Assembly: GCF_018780585.1 (NCBI RefSeq) | Contig: NZ_JADMJL010000008.1 | Location: 62,001 to 126,000 of the forward strand | From: Methyloversatilis discipulorum | Lineage (GTDB): Bacteria > Pseudomonadota > Gammaproteobacteria > Burkholderiales > Rhodocyclaceae | Direction: 5' to 3' | DNA length: 64,000 nucleotides | Shown here: positions 40,215-51,713 of the stretch, one piece after another | Layout of the letters: each line of letters begins with the position of its first letter | Position numbering within the stretch: the first letter of the stretch is position 1 | Translations under genes and position numbers: made by a program | Notes under the pieces: generated by a model | The model's input: only the letters and a program-made list of their open reading frames with translations | The model's database searches: none | What the model was told of the DNA's origin: nothing

Positions 40215-40287
40215 AAGGGGGAAGCGGATCGGAAGTGCGCGCGATTGCGGAAGCCGCCGGGCCTGATCGGCGCGGCGGCGGTCCTTA

Positions 40288-41877
40288 TCAGTGCAGCGCC
40301 TGTTCCAGGTGTTTCACCAGTTCGCGCAGTTCGCTCGACGTCGAATGCAGGCGGGTGGCGGCCTCGCCGACCGATTGCACGCTCGAGTTGGTCTGTTCAA
40401 CCGTGCTCGAAATGCGCTCCATGCTGCACGCCACCTCGTGCGAGGCAAGCGACTGCTGGCGCAGCATCTGGGTGATTTCCTCGGAGTAGTTGGCGGCTTC
40501 GCGGCTGGCATCCCAGATGCCCTGCAGGCCGGCACTGCTGGCCTCGATTTCGCTCGTCGACCGGGCCACCTCGCCTGCCGTCGCGCTCATCGTATCCACC
40601 GCCGAGCCGGCCAACTGGATGATGTCGGTCACCGCCGAGCCGATATCCTTGGTGCTGGTGCGGGTGCGCTCGGCCAGCTTGCGCACCTCGTCGGCCACGA
40701 CGGCGAAGCCGCGACCCTGTTCACCGGCGCGTGCCGCTTCGATGGCCGCGTTCAGCGCCAGCAGATTGGTCTGTTCGGCGATGTCGTTGATCACCTGCGA
40801 TACCTCGCGGATCTTCTCGACCGACGCGTTCACCTCGGCGATCCGCTCCTGCGACTGCGTCACGACGCCGACCACGCGATGGCTGCTGGCGATGCCCGCT
40901 TCCATCGTCTTCATCGCGTCCTGCGCGCTGTGCTCGGTGCGCTTGACTGCTTCCAGGCCGCGGTCGGTGTTGCTCGACACCTCATTGATCGACACGCTCA
41001 TTTCTTCCATCGCGGCGGCCACCTGCATCACATTCTCGCCCTGTGCGCCGGTTGCCTTGATCAGTGCGCGCATCGCGTCGTTCAGTTCCTTCGAACGGTC
41101 GTCGACTTCGCGCGCGTTCACCAGTACGTCGGCGAACATCGCGCGCAGGTGGATGCGCATCACTTCCATCGCGACGAACAGCGGGCGCAGCGGCCCCGGC
41201 GGCGCCTCGATCTGCTTGGCCAGCTTGCCTTCGTCCAGTTCCAGCATGGTGCGGTGCAGGCTGTCCAGGCGGCCGGCGACCGTGCTGTTCTGCCAGGCGG
41301 CGGTACCCAGTGCCACAGCGGCGGCGACGCCGGACAGGCCCAGGCCCCACCCCCCGCCGACTGCGCCGCCGGCCAGCGCCAGCGCCGACGTCACGCCGGC
41401 ACCGAGCCAGACGCGGCCGGCCAGGCCGAGCCTGGGTTTGCTGATCGGCGTGCGGGGGAATTTCGCGGTCTTGTCGCGCACGGCGCGGTAGAGCGTTTCG
41501 GCGGCGGCGACTTCTTCGCGCTTGGGCGCGTTGCGCACCGACTGGTAGCCCACCGTACGGCCGTCGACCGTGATCGGCGTGACGAAGGCTTCGACCCAGT
41601 AATGGTCGCCGTTCTTCGAGCGGTTCTTGACCAGGCCGCGCCACGGCTGACCGGCCTTGATGGTGAGCCACAGGTCTTCGAAGGCTTCGGGCGGCATGTC
41701 CGGGTGGCGGACGACGTTGTGGTTGTGGCCAACCAGTTCCTCGCGGCTGAAGCCGCTGATATTGACGAAGGACTCGTTGGCGTAGGTGATGGCGCCCTTC
41801 AGGTCCGTCTTGGTGACGATGGGTTTCCCGGGCTCAAGGAAGACTTCTTTCTGCGTAACGGGCAGATTTATTTTCAC
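40288..41877 (-). CDS. PAS-domain methyl-accepting chemotaxis protein (Aer-like)
   Basis: A 529-residue chemoreceptor. An N-terminal PAS domain ([41 protein letters not shown] in two blocks, residues ~30-110) matches Aer-type redox sensors that bind FAD. A hydrophobic hairpin at about 150-195 anchors it in the inner membrane with no large periplasmic domain. The signalling domain has [20 protein letters not shown] and [18 protein letters not shown]. It likely mediates energy taxis. It is convergent with the FIST receptor. Confidence 0.88.
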   Translation of the reverse strand: MKINLPVTQKEVFLEPGKPIVTKTDLKGAITYANESFVNISGFSREELVGHNHNVVRHPDMPPEAFEDLWLTIKAGQPWRGLVKNRSKNGDHYWVEAFVTPITVDGRTVGYQSVRNAPKREEVAAAETLYRAVRDKTAKFPRTPISKPRLGLAGRVWLGAGVTSALALAGGAVGGGWGLGLSGVAAAVALGTAAWQNSTVAGRLDSLHRTMLELDEGKLAKQIEAPPGPLRPLFVAMEVMRIHLRAMFADVLVNAREVDDRSKELNDAMRALIKATGAQGENVMQVAAAMEEMSVSINEVSSNTDRGLEAVKRTEHSAQDAMKTMEAGIASSHRVVGVVTQSQERIAEVNASVEKIREVSQVINDIAEQTNLLALNAAIEAARAGEQGRGFAVVADEVRKLAERTRTSTKDIGSAVTDIIQLAGSAVDTMSATAGEVARSTSEIEASSAGLQGIWDASREAANYSEEITQMLRQQSLASHEVACSMERISSTVEQTNSSVQSVGEAATRLHSTSSELRELVKHLEQALH

Positions 41878-42037
41878 GGCGACTCTCCAGGTGGCGTGAT
41901 CCCTCCGGGAAAGGACTGTCGGGCTTCATGCAAGCAAGACGAACGGTCACGCAATTCCGGAGGCATGAGCCATTAACGGCTTCCATCCGGAAAGCTTCAC
42001 AGTTCCGTGAAATTTTTCCCGCAAGGGTTGATTTCAG

Positions 42038-43900
42038 TCAATTGTCCGGCGAGAAGCGCGCCGGACTCAGCGCCAGAGCCAGATCCCGTTCGAGCGGCAA
42101 GGGATCGCCGCAAAGCCTTGCTGCGAGCAGTTCGGCGCCGAGCGCGTTCCACACCAGGCCACGTGCTCCGAGGCCTGTCAGCAATTGCAGGCCGCCCGTT
42201 TCACCGATCAGCGGCAGACGGTCGGGTGTTGCAGTCCGAAACGAGGTGCGGCCAGGCAGTGTTGCAGGCTGCGGCGGCGTGCAGGCCTCCGGCAGCAGGC
42301 GTTCGAGGCGGGCCAGATTGCTGGCGTGACTGTCCTCGCGCACCGACGTGTCGCGGTCACCGATGTCGAAACTGGCACCCAGATTGAGGTCGCCGTCCGG
42401 TGTCGGGCAGATGTAGCCCTCGCGACACACGGTCACATGCAGATTGGGCAGCAGGCTGCGCGGCAGCCGCGTCACCTGGCCGCGCACGCGGGTCAGTGGC
42501 AGTGGATGCGGCAGCAGCGCACAGGCGTCCGCCGCGTTGGCCAGCACCACGGCGTCGGCCTCGATCAGCGTATCGGCCACAGTGGCGACTGACCAGCGCT
42601 CGTCACGCCTCGTCAGGGAAAGTGCTTCGGTGGACATCAGACGGCTCACGGCCGAGCCGGCGCGCTCCAGATTGGCTTCGCACAAGCTAGCCGGATTCAC
42701 CCAGGCGCCGCGCGGGAACCACCAGCCGCCGAGGGCGACCGGATAGCCGATGCGCCGCGTCATCTCCCAGTCCGACAGGTAGCGCACCAGCGCCTGGGGC
42801 AGCGCGCCGGTTTCGCACACCTCGCGCTGCAGGCGCTCGTGTTCCGCGTCGTGGGCGATCTGCATGACGCCGGTCGGTCCCCACTTCAGCGGCCGACCTT
42901 CGCCGGCCAGCCGCCGCATGTGGGCCGACGCGTGCAGGAAGGCGGCACGGGAAAAGCGGGCGATCACGCTGTCGTCGCGGGCGATCATCGGTCGCAGCAC
43001 GCCCGCCGCATTGCCCGACGCTTCCTGCGCGGGGGCTGCGTGGCGCTCGATCAGCACCACTTCGACGTCACGCGCGGCCAGTCGCTCGGCGACCGCGCAG
43101 CCGGCAAGGCCCGCGCCGATCACCGCCACCCGCTTCGGCGCTGGCGGCTCCGGCCGGTGGCGCAGTGCTGCGGCCTGCGCGCCCGGGTGCAGGTGGCCGG
43201 TCAGCATGTGGCGCTTCGGCCCGAAGCCGGCCTGCTTTTCCGTGACGAAACCTGCGCCTGCCAGCGCGTCGCGCACGCCCGAGGCGACACTCCAGGTGGC
43301 CAGCGTGGCGTCTGCAGCGGCGAGGCGCGACAGCTGTTTACATATATGAGGCGACCACAGTTCGGGATTCTTCGCCGGCGAGAAACCGTCGAGAAAGATC
43401 GCGTTGGCGCGCAGCGTCAGTTGCGGCAGCAGCGCGTCGGCGTCGCCCAGGCCCAGCGTCAGGATGACGCGGCCGCCGTCGAACTCGATGCGATGCAGTC
43501 CGCGCACCGCCAGCGGCCAGCGCTCGACCAGCTTCTGCGCCATGTCGGCCATGTCCGGCGGCAGCAGGCGCTGATAGGCGATGGCCAGGTCGTACTGCGC
43601 GAAGGGGTGCTTCTCGACCGACACGAAGTGCAGTCGCGTACAGCGGTCCGGGCTGTCGCGCCAGGCACGCCAGGTGGCGAGGAAATTCAGGCCGAGGCCG
43701 AAGCCGGTCTCCAGCACGACGAAGCGTTCGCGACCCGCCCAGCGTCCGGGCAGGCCATTGCCGGCGAGGAACACGTGCTGCGCCTGCGCCAGTGCGCCGT
43801 CCGACGAGTGATAGACGTCGCCGTAGGCCGCCGAGCGCGGCGTGCCGTCGTCGGCGAATTCGAGCGGCGCGGGAACGAGAGGCAGGAGCGGGCGGGACAT
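42038..43900 (-). CDS. mnmC: Bifunctional tRNA mnm5s2U biosynthesis protein MnmC
   Basis: A 620-residue two-domain enzyme. The N-terminal methyltransferase (1-~240, VLETGFGLGLNFLATWRAW and FLDGFSPAKNPELW) adds the final methyl of mnm5s2U34. The C-terminal FAD domain (VAVIGAGLAGCAVAERLA, then ASGNAAGVLRPM) converts cmnm5 to nm5. These act at the wobble position of tRNAs with MnmEG. Downstream of lysS on the same strand, separated by a hairpin. Confidence 0.93.
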   Translation of the reverse strand: MSRPLLPLVPAPLEFADDGTPRSAAYGDVYHSSDGALAQAQHVFLAGNGLPGRWAGRERFVVLETGFGLGLNFLATWRAWRDSPDRCTRLHFVSVEKHPFAQYDLAIAYQRLLPPDMADMAQKLVERWPLAVRGLHRIEFDGGRVILTLGLGDADALLPQLTLRANAIFLDGFSPAKNPELWSPHICKQLSRLAAADATLATWSVASGVRDALAGAGFVTEKQAGFGPKRHMLTGHLHPGAQAAALRHRPEPPAPKRVAVIGAGLAGCAVAERLAARDVEVVLIERHAAPAQEASGNAAGVLRPMIARDDSVIARFSRAAFLHASAHMRRLAGEGRPLKWGPTGVMQIAHDAEHERLQREVCETGALPQALVRYLSDWEMTRRIGYPVALGGWWFPRGAWVNPASLCEANLERAGSAVSRLMSTEALSLTRRDERWSVATVADTLIEADAVVLANAADACALLPHPLPLTRVRGQVTRLPRSLLPNLHVTVCREGYICPTPDGDLNLGASFDIGDRDTSVREDSHASNLARLERLLPEACTPPQPATLPGRTSFRTATPDRLPLIGETGGLQLLTGLGARGLVWNALGAELLAARLCGDPLPLERDLALALSPARFSPDN

Positions 43901-43935
43901 GGGGCAATCAGTGCGTGCGCGGGTACTGTAACGCG

Positions 43936-43983
43936 GAACGCCGATCTGGACCGGCACCGCGGGCATCGGTTCGATCGGCGTTC
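43936..43983 (-). terminator. Hairpin between lysS and mnmC
   Basis: GAACGCCGATC and GATCGGCGTTC, perfect 11-bp arms with a 26-base spacer, lie after the lysS stop and before mnmC. Without a T-run it could be an attenuator, a processing site or a repeat element. Confidence 0.45.
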
Positions 43984-44010
43984 ATCGGGGCCGCGTCGGG
44001 GCCGGGGCGC

Positions 44011-45510
<1,500 letters not shown>

Positions 45511-45628
45511 GATGGGCTCGAAAGGTGGACCGCGCACGCAAGTGTGCGCAGCAAAAGCGAAAGCCCGCGATTTTCGCCGATAGCGGGCAGCCGGCACAAG
45601 TGCGCGGCTGCCGCGCCGGCCCGCGCGA

Positions 45629-45946
45629 TCAGGCGGACGTGAGCTTGAGGCCGAGAATGCCGGCGACGATGAGGCCGACACAGACCAGTCGCGCCGCGTT
45701 GGCCGGCTCGCTGAACAGCACGATGCCGAGGATGACGGTGCCGACCGCGCCGATGCCGGTCCAGACGGCGTAGGCGGTGCCGACCGGCAGGTTGCGCATG
45801 GCGATGCCGAGCAGCACGACGCTGATGATCATCGTCACCACGGTGAAGGCCGAAGGCCAGAAACGGCTGAAACCGTCAGTGTATTTGAGGCCGATCGCCC
45901 AGGCGCATTCGAACAGGCCGGCGATCACGAGGATGGTCCACGACAT
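45629..45946 (-). CDS. gdx: Guanidinium exporter Gdx (SMR family, formerly SugE)
   Basis: A 105-residue, four-helix small multidrug resistance protein of the Gdx subtype. It has Glu13, the essential substrate/proton residue, with Gly10 and Trp16 around it ([19 protein letters not shown]). The third-helix motif [19 protein letters not shown] is also diagnostic. It works as a dual-topology dimer exchanging protons for guanidinium. The assignment is strongly supported by a guanidine-II riboswitch in the leader. GGAG lies 8 bases before the start. Confidence 0.92.
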   Translation of the reverse strand: MSWTILVIAGLFECAWAIGLKYTDGFSRFWPSAFTVVTMIISVVLLGIAMRNLPVGTAYAVWTGIGAVGTVILGIVLFSEPANAARLVCVGLIVAGILGLKLTSA

Positions 45947-45954
45947 GAGCTCAA

Positions 45955-46008
45955 CTCCGGATATCGGGGCCGTCCCCGTCGCATGAAACGCCGCGCGGGT
46001 CGTCCCGC
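45955..46008 (-). ncRNA. Guanidine-II riboswitch (mini-ykkC) controlling gdx
   Basis: On the minus-strand transcript two hairpins occur in tandem: GCGGG-ACGA-CCCGC (46008 to 45995) and CGGGG-ACGG-CCCCG (45978 to 45965). A 16-base linker separates them. Two small stems with ACGR tetraloops are exactly the mini-ykkC consensus. The second hairpin ends 6 bases before the GGAG ribosome-binding site (45955-45958) of gdx, so control is probably at translation initiation. Guanidinium binding stabilises the loop-loop dimer and should turn the exporter on. Confidence 0.92.
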
Positions 46009-46075
46009 CGACGGTGTGCGTGTTGCACACAGGGAATATTCGTTTCTTTTGATGCACGGGTCAAGATGCGGCGCG

Positions 46076-47629
<1,554 letters not shown>

Positions 47630-47668
47630 TGTGACGCGGTGTTGTCGAAGTGACTCGAATGCAGTGTA

Positions 47669-47737
47669 GTCGTTTCAACTCGATGGTGCTGCAAGTGACT
47701 GATCCGAATGAGACCGTTCCATGGCACGGCACTTGAT
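47669..47737 (+). promoter_or_regulatory. Sigma-54 promoter and NorR-like site upstream of hmp
   Basis: TGGCAC-N5-TTGAT (47722-47737) matches the -24/-12 sigma-54 consensus. Upstream, GT-N7-AC (47669-47679) fits the NorR core site, and AAGTGACT occurs twice (47648-47655 and 47693-47700). The order enhancer, promoter, hmp gene fits NO-inducible transcription. Confidence 0.7.
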
Positions 47738-47804
47738 AGTGAAGGCGTGCCCGCGCGTTACGGGACTTTCGCGCCGGCGTTTCATTCACTGTCAGGAGAA
47801 AACC

Positions 47805-48986
47805 ATGCTGAGCCCGGAACACCGAGCCGTCATCAAGGCCACCGTGCCGCTGCTGGAAAGCGGCGGCGAAGCGCTGACCACGCACTTCTACCGCATCATG
47901 CTGAGCGAACATCCGGAGGTGCGCCCGCTGTTCAATCAGGCGCATCAGGCCAGCGGCGACCAGCCGCGCGCGCTCGCCAATGGCGTGCTGATGTACGCGA
48001 AGAACATCGACCGTCTGGAAGCGCTCGGCCCGCTGGTCGGTCAGATCGTGCAGAAGCACGTGTCGCTGCAGGTGCTGCCCGAGCATTACCCCATCGTCGG
48101 CGGCTGCCTGCTGCGCGCCATACGTGAGGTACTGGGCGCCGAGATCGCGACCGACGCGGTGATCGAAGCCTGGGCCGCGGCCTACGGTCAGCTGGCCGAT
48201 CTGCTGATCGGCGCCGAGGAGTCGGTCTATGCCGACCACGCGCAGGCCGACGGCGGCTGGCGCGGTGCGCGCGCTTTCCGTGTCGCGCGCAAGGTGCGCG
48301 AGAGCGAGGAAATCACCTCTTTCCATCTCGAACCGGTGGACGGCCAGCCAGTGCTGCGCCACGCGCCGGGCGAATACATCGGCCTGCGGGTGAGCATCGA
48401 CGGCCAGGAAATGCGCCGCAACTACTCGCTGTCGGCCGCCGCCAACGGTCGCGACTACCGCATCAGCGTCAAGCGCGAGGCGGGCGGCCGGGTGTCCGGT
48501 CATCTGCACGACGCGGTGAACGTGGGCGACGTGCTCGATCTGTTTCCGCCGGCCGGCGATTTCACGTTGCGTGCATCCGACCGTCCGGTGGCGCTGATCA
48601 CCGCCGGCGTCGGCATCACGCCAGCGCTGCCGATGATGGAAGCGGCGCTGGCCGAAGGGCGAGAGGTGCACTTCATCCACTGCGCGCGTCACGGTGGCGC
48701 GCATGCCTTCCGCGATCACGTCGAAGCACTGGCGCAGCGGCACCCGAAGCTGAAGCGCTTCTATGTCTACAGCGAGCCGCGCGAGGGCGACCAGGCGCAT
48801 GCCGAAGGCTTCATCGAGCGCCTGCATCTCGAACGCTGGCTGCCGCAACCGTCGGCGCTGGACGCCTACTTCCTCGGCCCCAAGCCTTTCATGGCGCGGG
48901 TGAAGAAGCAGCTGTCGGAACTGGGCGTGCCGGCTGCACAGACCCATTACGAGTTCTTCGGACCGGCGGCTGCACTCGACGGCTGA
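47805..48986 (+). CDS. hmp: Flavohaemoprotein (nitric oxide dioxygenase)
   Basis: A 393-residue Hmp. The globin domain has Tyr29, Gln53 and proximal His85 at the same positions as the E. coli protein. The FAD domain has RRNYSLSAA and the NAD domain LITAGVGITPALPMM, with a terminal YEFFGPAAAL. It converts NO and O2 to nitrate using NAD(P)H. AGGAG precedes the ATG. Divergent from norR and driven by a sigma-54 promoter. Confidence 0.96.
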   Translation: MLSPEHRAVIKATVPLLESGGEALTTHFYRIMLSEHPEVRPLFNQAHQASGDQPRALANGVLMYAKNIDRLEALGPLVGQIVQKHVSLQVLPEHYPIVGGCLLRAIREVLGAEIATDAVIEAWAAAYGQLADLLIGAEESVYADHAQADGGWRGARAFRVARKVRESEEITSFHLEPVDGQPVLRHAPGEYIGLRVSIDGQEMRRNYSLSAAANGRDYRISVKREAGGRVSGHLHDAVNVGDVLDLFPPAGDFTLRASDRPVALITAGVGITPALPMMEAALAEGREVHFIHCARHGGAHAFRDHVEALAQRHPKLKRFYVYSEPREGDQAHAEGFIERLHLERWLPQPSALDAYFLGPKPFMARVKKQLSELGVPAAQTHYEFFGPAAALDG

Positions 48987-49013
48987 TCGAAGCCTGCGGC
49001 CGGTTGCGGCCAC

Positions 49014-49098
49014 GTCGCGGCTTGGGCCGCTCCCACAGGGCGTGCCCGATCCGCGGCTGGAGCGGGGTTTCTGTGGGAGGGGTCTTGTGACCCCGACT
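49014..49098. repeat. REP-like intergenic inverted repeat
   Basis: CTCCCACAG (49030-49038) and CTGTGGGAG (49071-49079), each flanked by GC-rich self-complementary sequence (GCGGCTTGGGCCGC on the left, GGGGTCTTGTGACCCC on the right). This resembles extragenic palindromes of Pseudomonas and related proteobacteria. It lies between convergent hmp and a phosphoesterase gene. Confidence 0.6.
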
Positions 49099-49171
49099 GC
49101 GGCGGTCGGCAGGGCGCGGCGTTGAGTCAAAGGCCGAGCAGGCAGCAACGGCTACCGACCCTCTGACACGC

Positions 49172-49987
49172 TCAGGCCTCGGCCGTCTCTTCCTCCACCG
49201 CCAGCGCCGTGCGCGGTCCCGCGACGCGCAGTTCCTGCCCCCAGTCGACGATGGCGAAGCGGCCGTCGGCGTGTTCGACGATGGCGGTACAGCTGTCGAC
49301 CCAGTCGCCGCAGTTCATGTAGGTGAGGCCCTGCACCTCGCGCAGCGACACCGCGTGAATGTGACCGCAGATCACGCCATCGACGCCGCGCGTGCGCGCC
49401 TCGTGCATGACCGAATCCTCGAAGTCGTAGATGAAGCTGACCGCGCTCTTCACCTTGCGCTTGGCGTAGCCGGCCAGCGACCAGTAGCCGGCGATGCCCA
49501 GCGTGCGGCGCAGCCAGGACAGCCGCGAGTTGATGCTGACCAGCAGGTTGTAGGCGACGTCGCCGAGCAGGGCGACCCAGCGATGGTGGCGCGTGACCTG
49601 GTCGAAGTCGTCGCCATGCACCAACCAGTATCGGCGACCGTCGGCAGCCTGATGGATGTACTCGCGCTGCAGTTCGATGTCGCCGAACACGGTGCCGGTG
49701 TATTCACGCAGCGCTTCGTCGTGATTGCCCGGGATGAAGACGACCTGGGTGCCCTTGCGCGCGCGACGCAGGATCTTCTGCACGACGGTGTTCTGCGACG
49801 GCGTCCAGTGTATGGAGCGGCTCATCGCCCAGAAGTCGATGATGTCGCCCACGAGGTAGAGGTAGTCGGATTCGTGGTGGCGCAGGAAATCGAGCAGCGC
49901 CTCGGCCTGGCATCCACGTGTACCAAGGTGGATGTCCGACAGGAAGATGGCGCGCACGCGCCGCACGAGAGGATCGGGAGCATTCAC
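49172..49987 (-). CDS. LpxH-like metallophosphoesterase (COG2908)
   Basis: A 271-residue calcineurin-like phosphoesterase with motifs SDIHLGTRG, LVGDIIDFW, PGNHDE, VHGDDFD and ICGHIH, which supply the two-metal site. The pattern resembles UDP-2,3-diacylglucosamine diphosphatase (LpxH), but the protein is longer, with a basic AKRKVKSAVSF insert, and it belongs to a COG2908 group of uncertain substrate. It is cytosolic or peripheral. Confidence 0.82.
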   Translation of the reverse strand: MNAPDPLVRRVRAIFLSDIHLGTRGCQAEALLDFLRHHESDYLYLVGDIIDFWAMSRSIHWTPSQNTVVQKILRRARKGTQVVFIPGNHDEALREYTGTVFGDIELQREYIHQAADGRRYWLVHGDDFDQVTRHHRWVALLGDVAYNLLVSINSRLSWLRRTLGIAGYWSLAGYAKRKVKSAVSFIYDFEDSVMHEARTRGVDGVICGHIHAVSLREVQGLTYMNCGDWVDSCTAIVEHADGRFAIVDWGQELRVAGPRTALAVEEETAEA

Positions 49988-50072
49988 GCCGCCGATTCAA
50001 GCCCATCCGTGTGACAGGGCGGTGACGCGGCGCATCGTTGCTGCCCGTCGCGGTGACCGGTGTCGCATGGAC

Positions 50073-50103
50073 GCAAAAAAGGGCACGCCGCAGCGTGCCC
50101 TGG
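50073..50103 (-). terminator. Terminator of the amide operon
   Basis: AGGGCACGC / GCGTGCCCT stem with a CGCA loop, followed on the minus strand by a run of six T. It lies ~45 bp past the porin stop codon. Confidence 0.9.
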
Positions 50104-50147
50104 AATCGACCGGCCCGGCGCCCTGCGCGCCGGTGGGTCGAGGTGGA

Positions 50148-51284
50148 TCAGTACATCAGCTGCACGCCGAGCACGAACTTGTCGGTGTCGGTACCGGCGG
50201 CGTTTTCCATGTCGGAGTACACCGCGGTGATGCGTGCGTTGTGGCCGGCCATCACATAGGTCAGGCCGAAGTCCCACTGCTTGGTGTCGCCGCCGGTGTC
50301 GGCGTTGAACTTCTGGTAGCGGGTGTAGGGCTGGAACTGGCCGATGCCGATCTTGGTCGGGATCAGGTAGGCGGCGGTCAGCAGCCAGGCGTCGCCGGCC
50401 TGTGCGCCGCCGCAGTTGTTCACATTGGTGCAGAGGATGTTGCCGGCCGTCACGTCGGTCACGCCGTCGGTGTCGTAGTCGTACCAGGCGCCTTCCAGCG
50501 TCATTACGCCGCCGCCGGCGAGCTTGGTTTCGTACAGCGCGTCGATGTTCCAGGCGCGGTAGTCGCCGCGGGCGAGTGCGGTGCCGACACCGTTCTTCTG
50601 CATCTGGTAGGCCATGCCGACAGTGAAGATTTCCTTGCTGCCGAAATAGCTGTTGGTGCCGTAATAGCCCAGTTCCGGATCGAGGAAGCTGTAGGCGATA
50701 CGGGTGGCGTACAGCGGATCGTCGGAGTCGTTCGACAGGCCGGTGCCGCGGTTCTTGCCCTGGTAGGCACCGACGGAGTACAGCAGCTTGCCGCCGAGCA
50801 CGTTACCCCACAGCAGCGCGCCGTCGTCGCGGCCGGTGAAGGCGTTCGGGTACTGCGACACCATCGGGTATTCCCACACGTTGGCGAAGTAGGGGCCGGC
50901 CATGTTGGCGCGGTCGGTCGGCGGCAGCATGCGGCCGAACCAGAAGTTCACGCCTTCGGTCAGTTCGAACTGGGCGACCGCGTCGAGGATGCGCATCGAT
51001 TCGTCGGACTGGCGCTCGAAGTTGATCATGCCGCCGATGTTCTTGGTGATCTTGCCGCTGGTGATGATACGGACCGAGTCCACCGAGAAGTCGTTCGAGC
51101 GCGAGGTGCCGTTCGGTGCCGCGTCTTCGGCGTTGGTGTAGGAGGTGCGCGCCCACAGGCTGAGCGTCAGATAGCTTTCGCCGGGACCGGCAACGGTGAC
51201 GCCCGCGTTCGCGCTGCCGCAGGCGGCCAGAGCGACGGCGAGTGCGCTGGCTGAGCGCAGACGGTTCTTGGTGATGTTTTTCAT
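50148..51284 (-). CDS. fmdC: Outer-membrane porin of the amide operon (FmdC-like)
   Basis: A 378-residue exported beta-barrel protein. A signal peptide (SALAVALAACGSANA) is followed by barrel strands with NFWFGRMLPPTDRANMAGPYFANVW and NAFTGRDDGALLWGN, ending KFVLGVQLMY with an aromatic C-terminus. It is last in an operon with an amide ABC importer and formamidase, as FmdC is in the methylotroph fmd cluster. It likely lets short-chain amides or urea cross the outer membrane. A paralogue is at 62693-63850. Confidence 0.82.
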   Translation of the reverse strand: MKNITKNRLRSASALAVALAACGSANAGVTVAGPGESYLTLSLWARTSYTNAEDAAPNGTSRSNDFSVDSVRIITSGKITKNIGGMINFERQSDESMRILDAVAQFELTEGVNFWFGRMLPPTDRANMAGPYFANVWEYPMVSQYPNAFTGRDDGALLWGNVLGGKLLYSVGAYQGKNRGTGLSNDSDDPLYATRIAYSFLDPELGYYGTNSYFGSKEIFTVGMAYQMQKNGVGTALARGDYRAWNIDALYETKLAGGGVMTLEGAWYDYDTDGVTDVTAGNILCTNVNNCGGAQAGDAWLLTAAYLIPTKIGIGQFQPYTRYQKFNADTGGDTKQWDFGLTYVMAGHNARITAVYSDMENAAGTDTDKFVLGVQLMY

Positions 51285-51373
51285 GGTGCTGGACTCCCGG
51301 TTGTTGAGGTTCAAGGTGCGAGGTTCAAAGAGCGGACTGCAATGACGGACTGCAAATGGGGCGGACCGGGCGA

Positions 51374-51703
51374 TCAGTGACTGATCATCCAGGGGCGTTT
51401 CGTCGGGAAGGCCTTGGAGCCGTCGCGCGCGACAGCCGTGGTCTTGCTGGTCTTGCCGCTGCAGCACGAGCAGCCGGGGCCGTGCGTGCGGCTGGCCAGC
51501 TTGGGCTCATGGCGTGCGCGTTCGTTGGTGGCGTGCGCGCTGCGCAGCTGGCCCGGCATGTCGGCGAAGGCCGGTGCGGAGATCAGCTGGCGTGCGGCCG
51601 GCTGGCCGCAGGCCGGGCAGAGGCAGGGCGCGTCCCGCTGCGCGATGCTGCGCATGGCGGAAAAGCTGCCATGCGCCTCGCAGTGAAAGTCGTAGGTCGG
51701 CAT
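51374..51703 (-). CDS. fmdB: FmdB-family zinc-ribbon protein
   Basis: A 109-residue protein with an N-terminal FmdB zinc ribbon (MPTYDFHCEAHGSFSAMRSI, then CLCPACGQPA). The tail has CSCC near its C-terminus. FmdB was named as a putative regulator of formamidase genes; how it acts is unclear. Between formamidase (10 bp) and porin (89 bp). Confidence 0.88.
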   Translation of the reverse strand: MPTYDFHCEAHGSFSAMRSIAQRDAPCLCPACGQPAARQLISAPAFADMPGQLRSAHATNERARHEPKLASRTHGPGCSCCSGKTSKTTAVARDGSKAFPTKRPWMISH

Positions 51704-51713
51704 GGCAGCGTCC

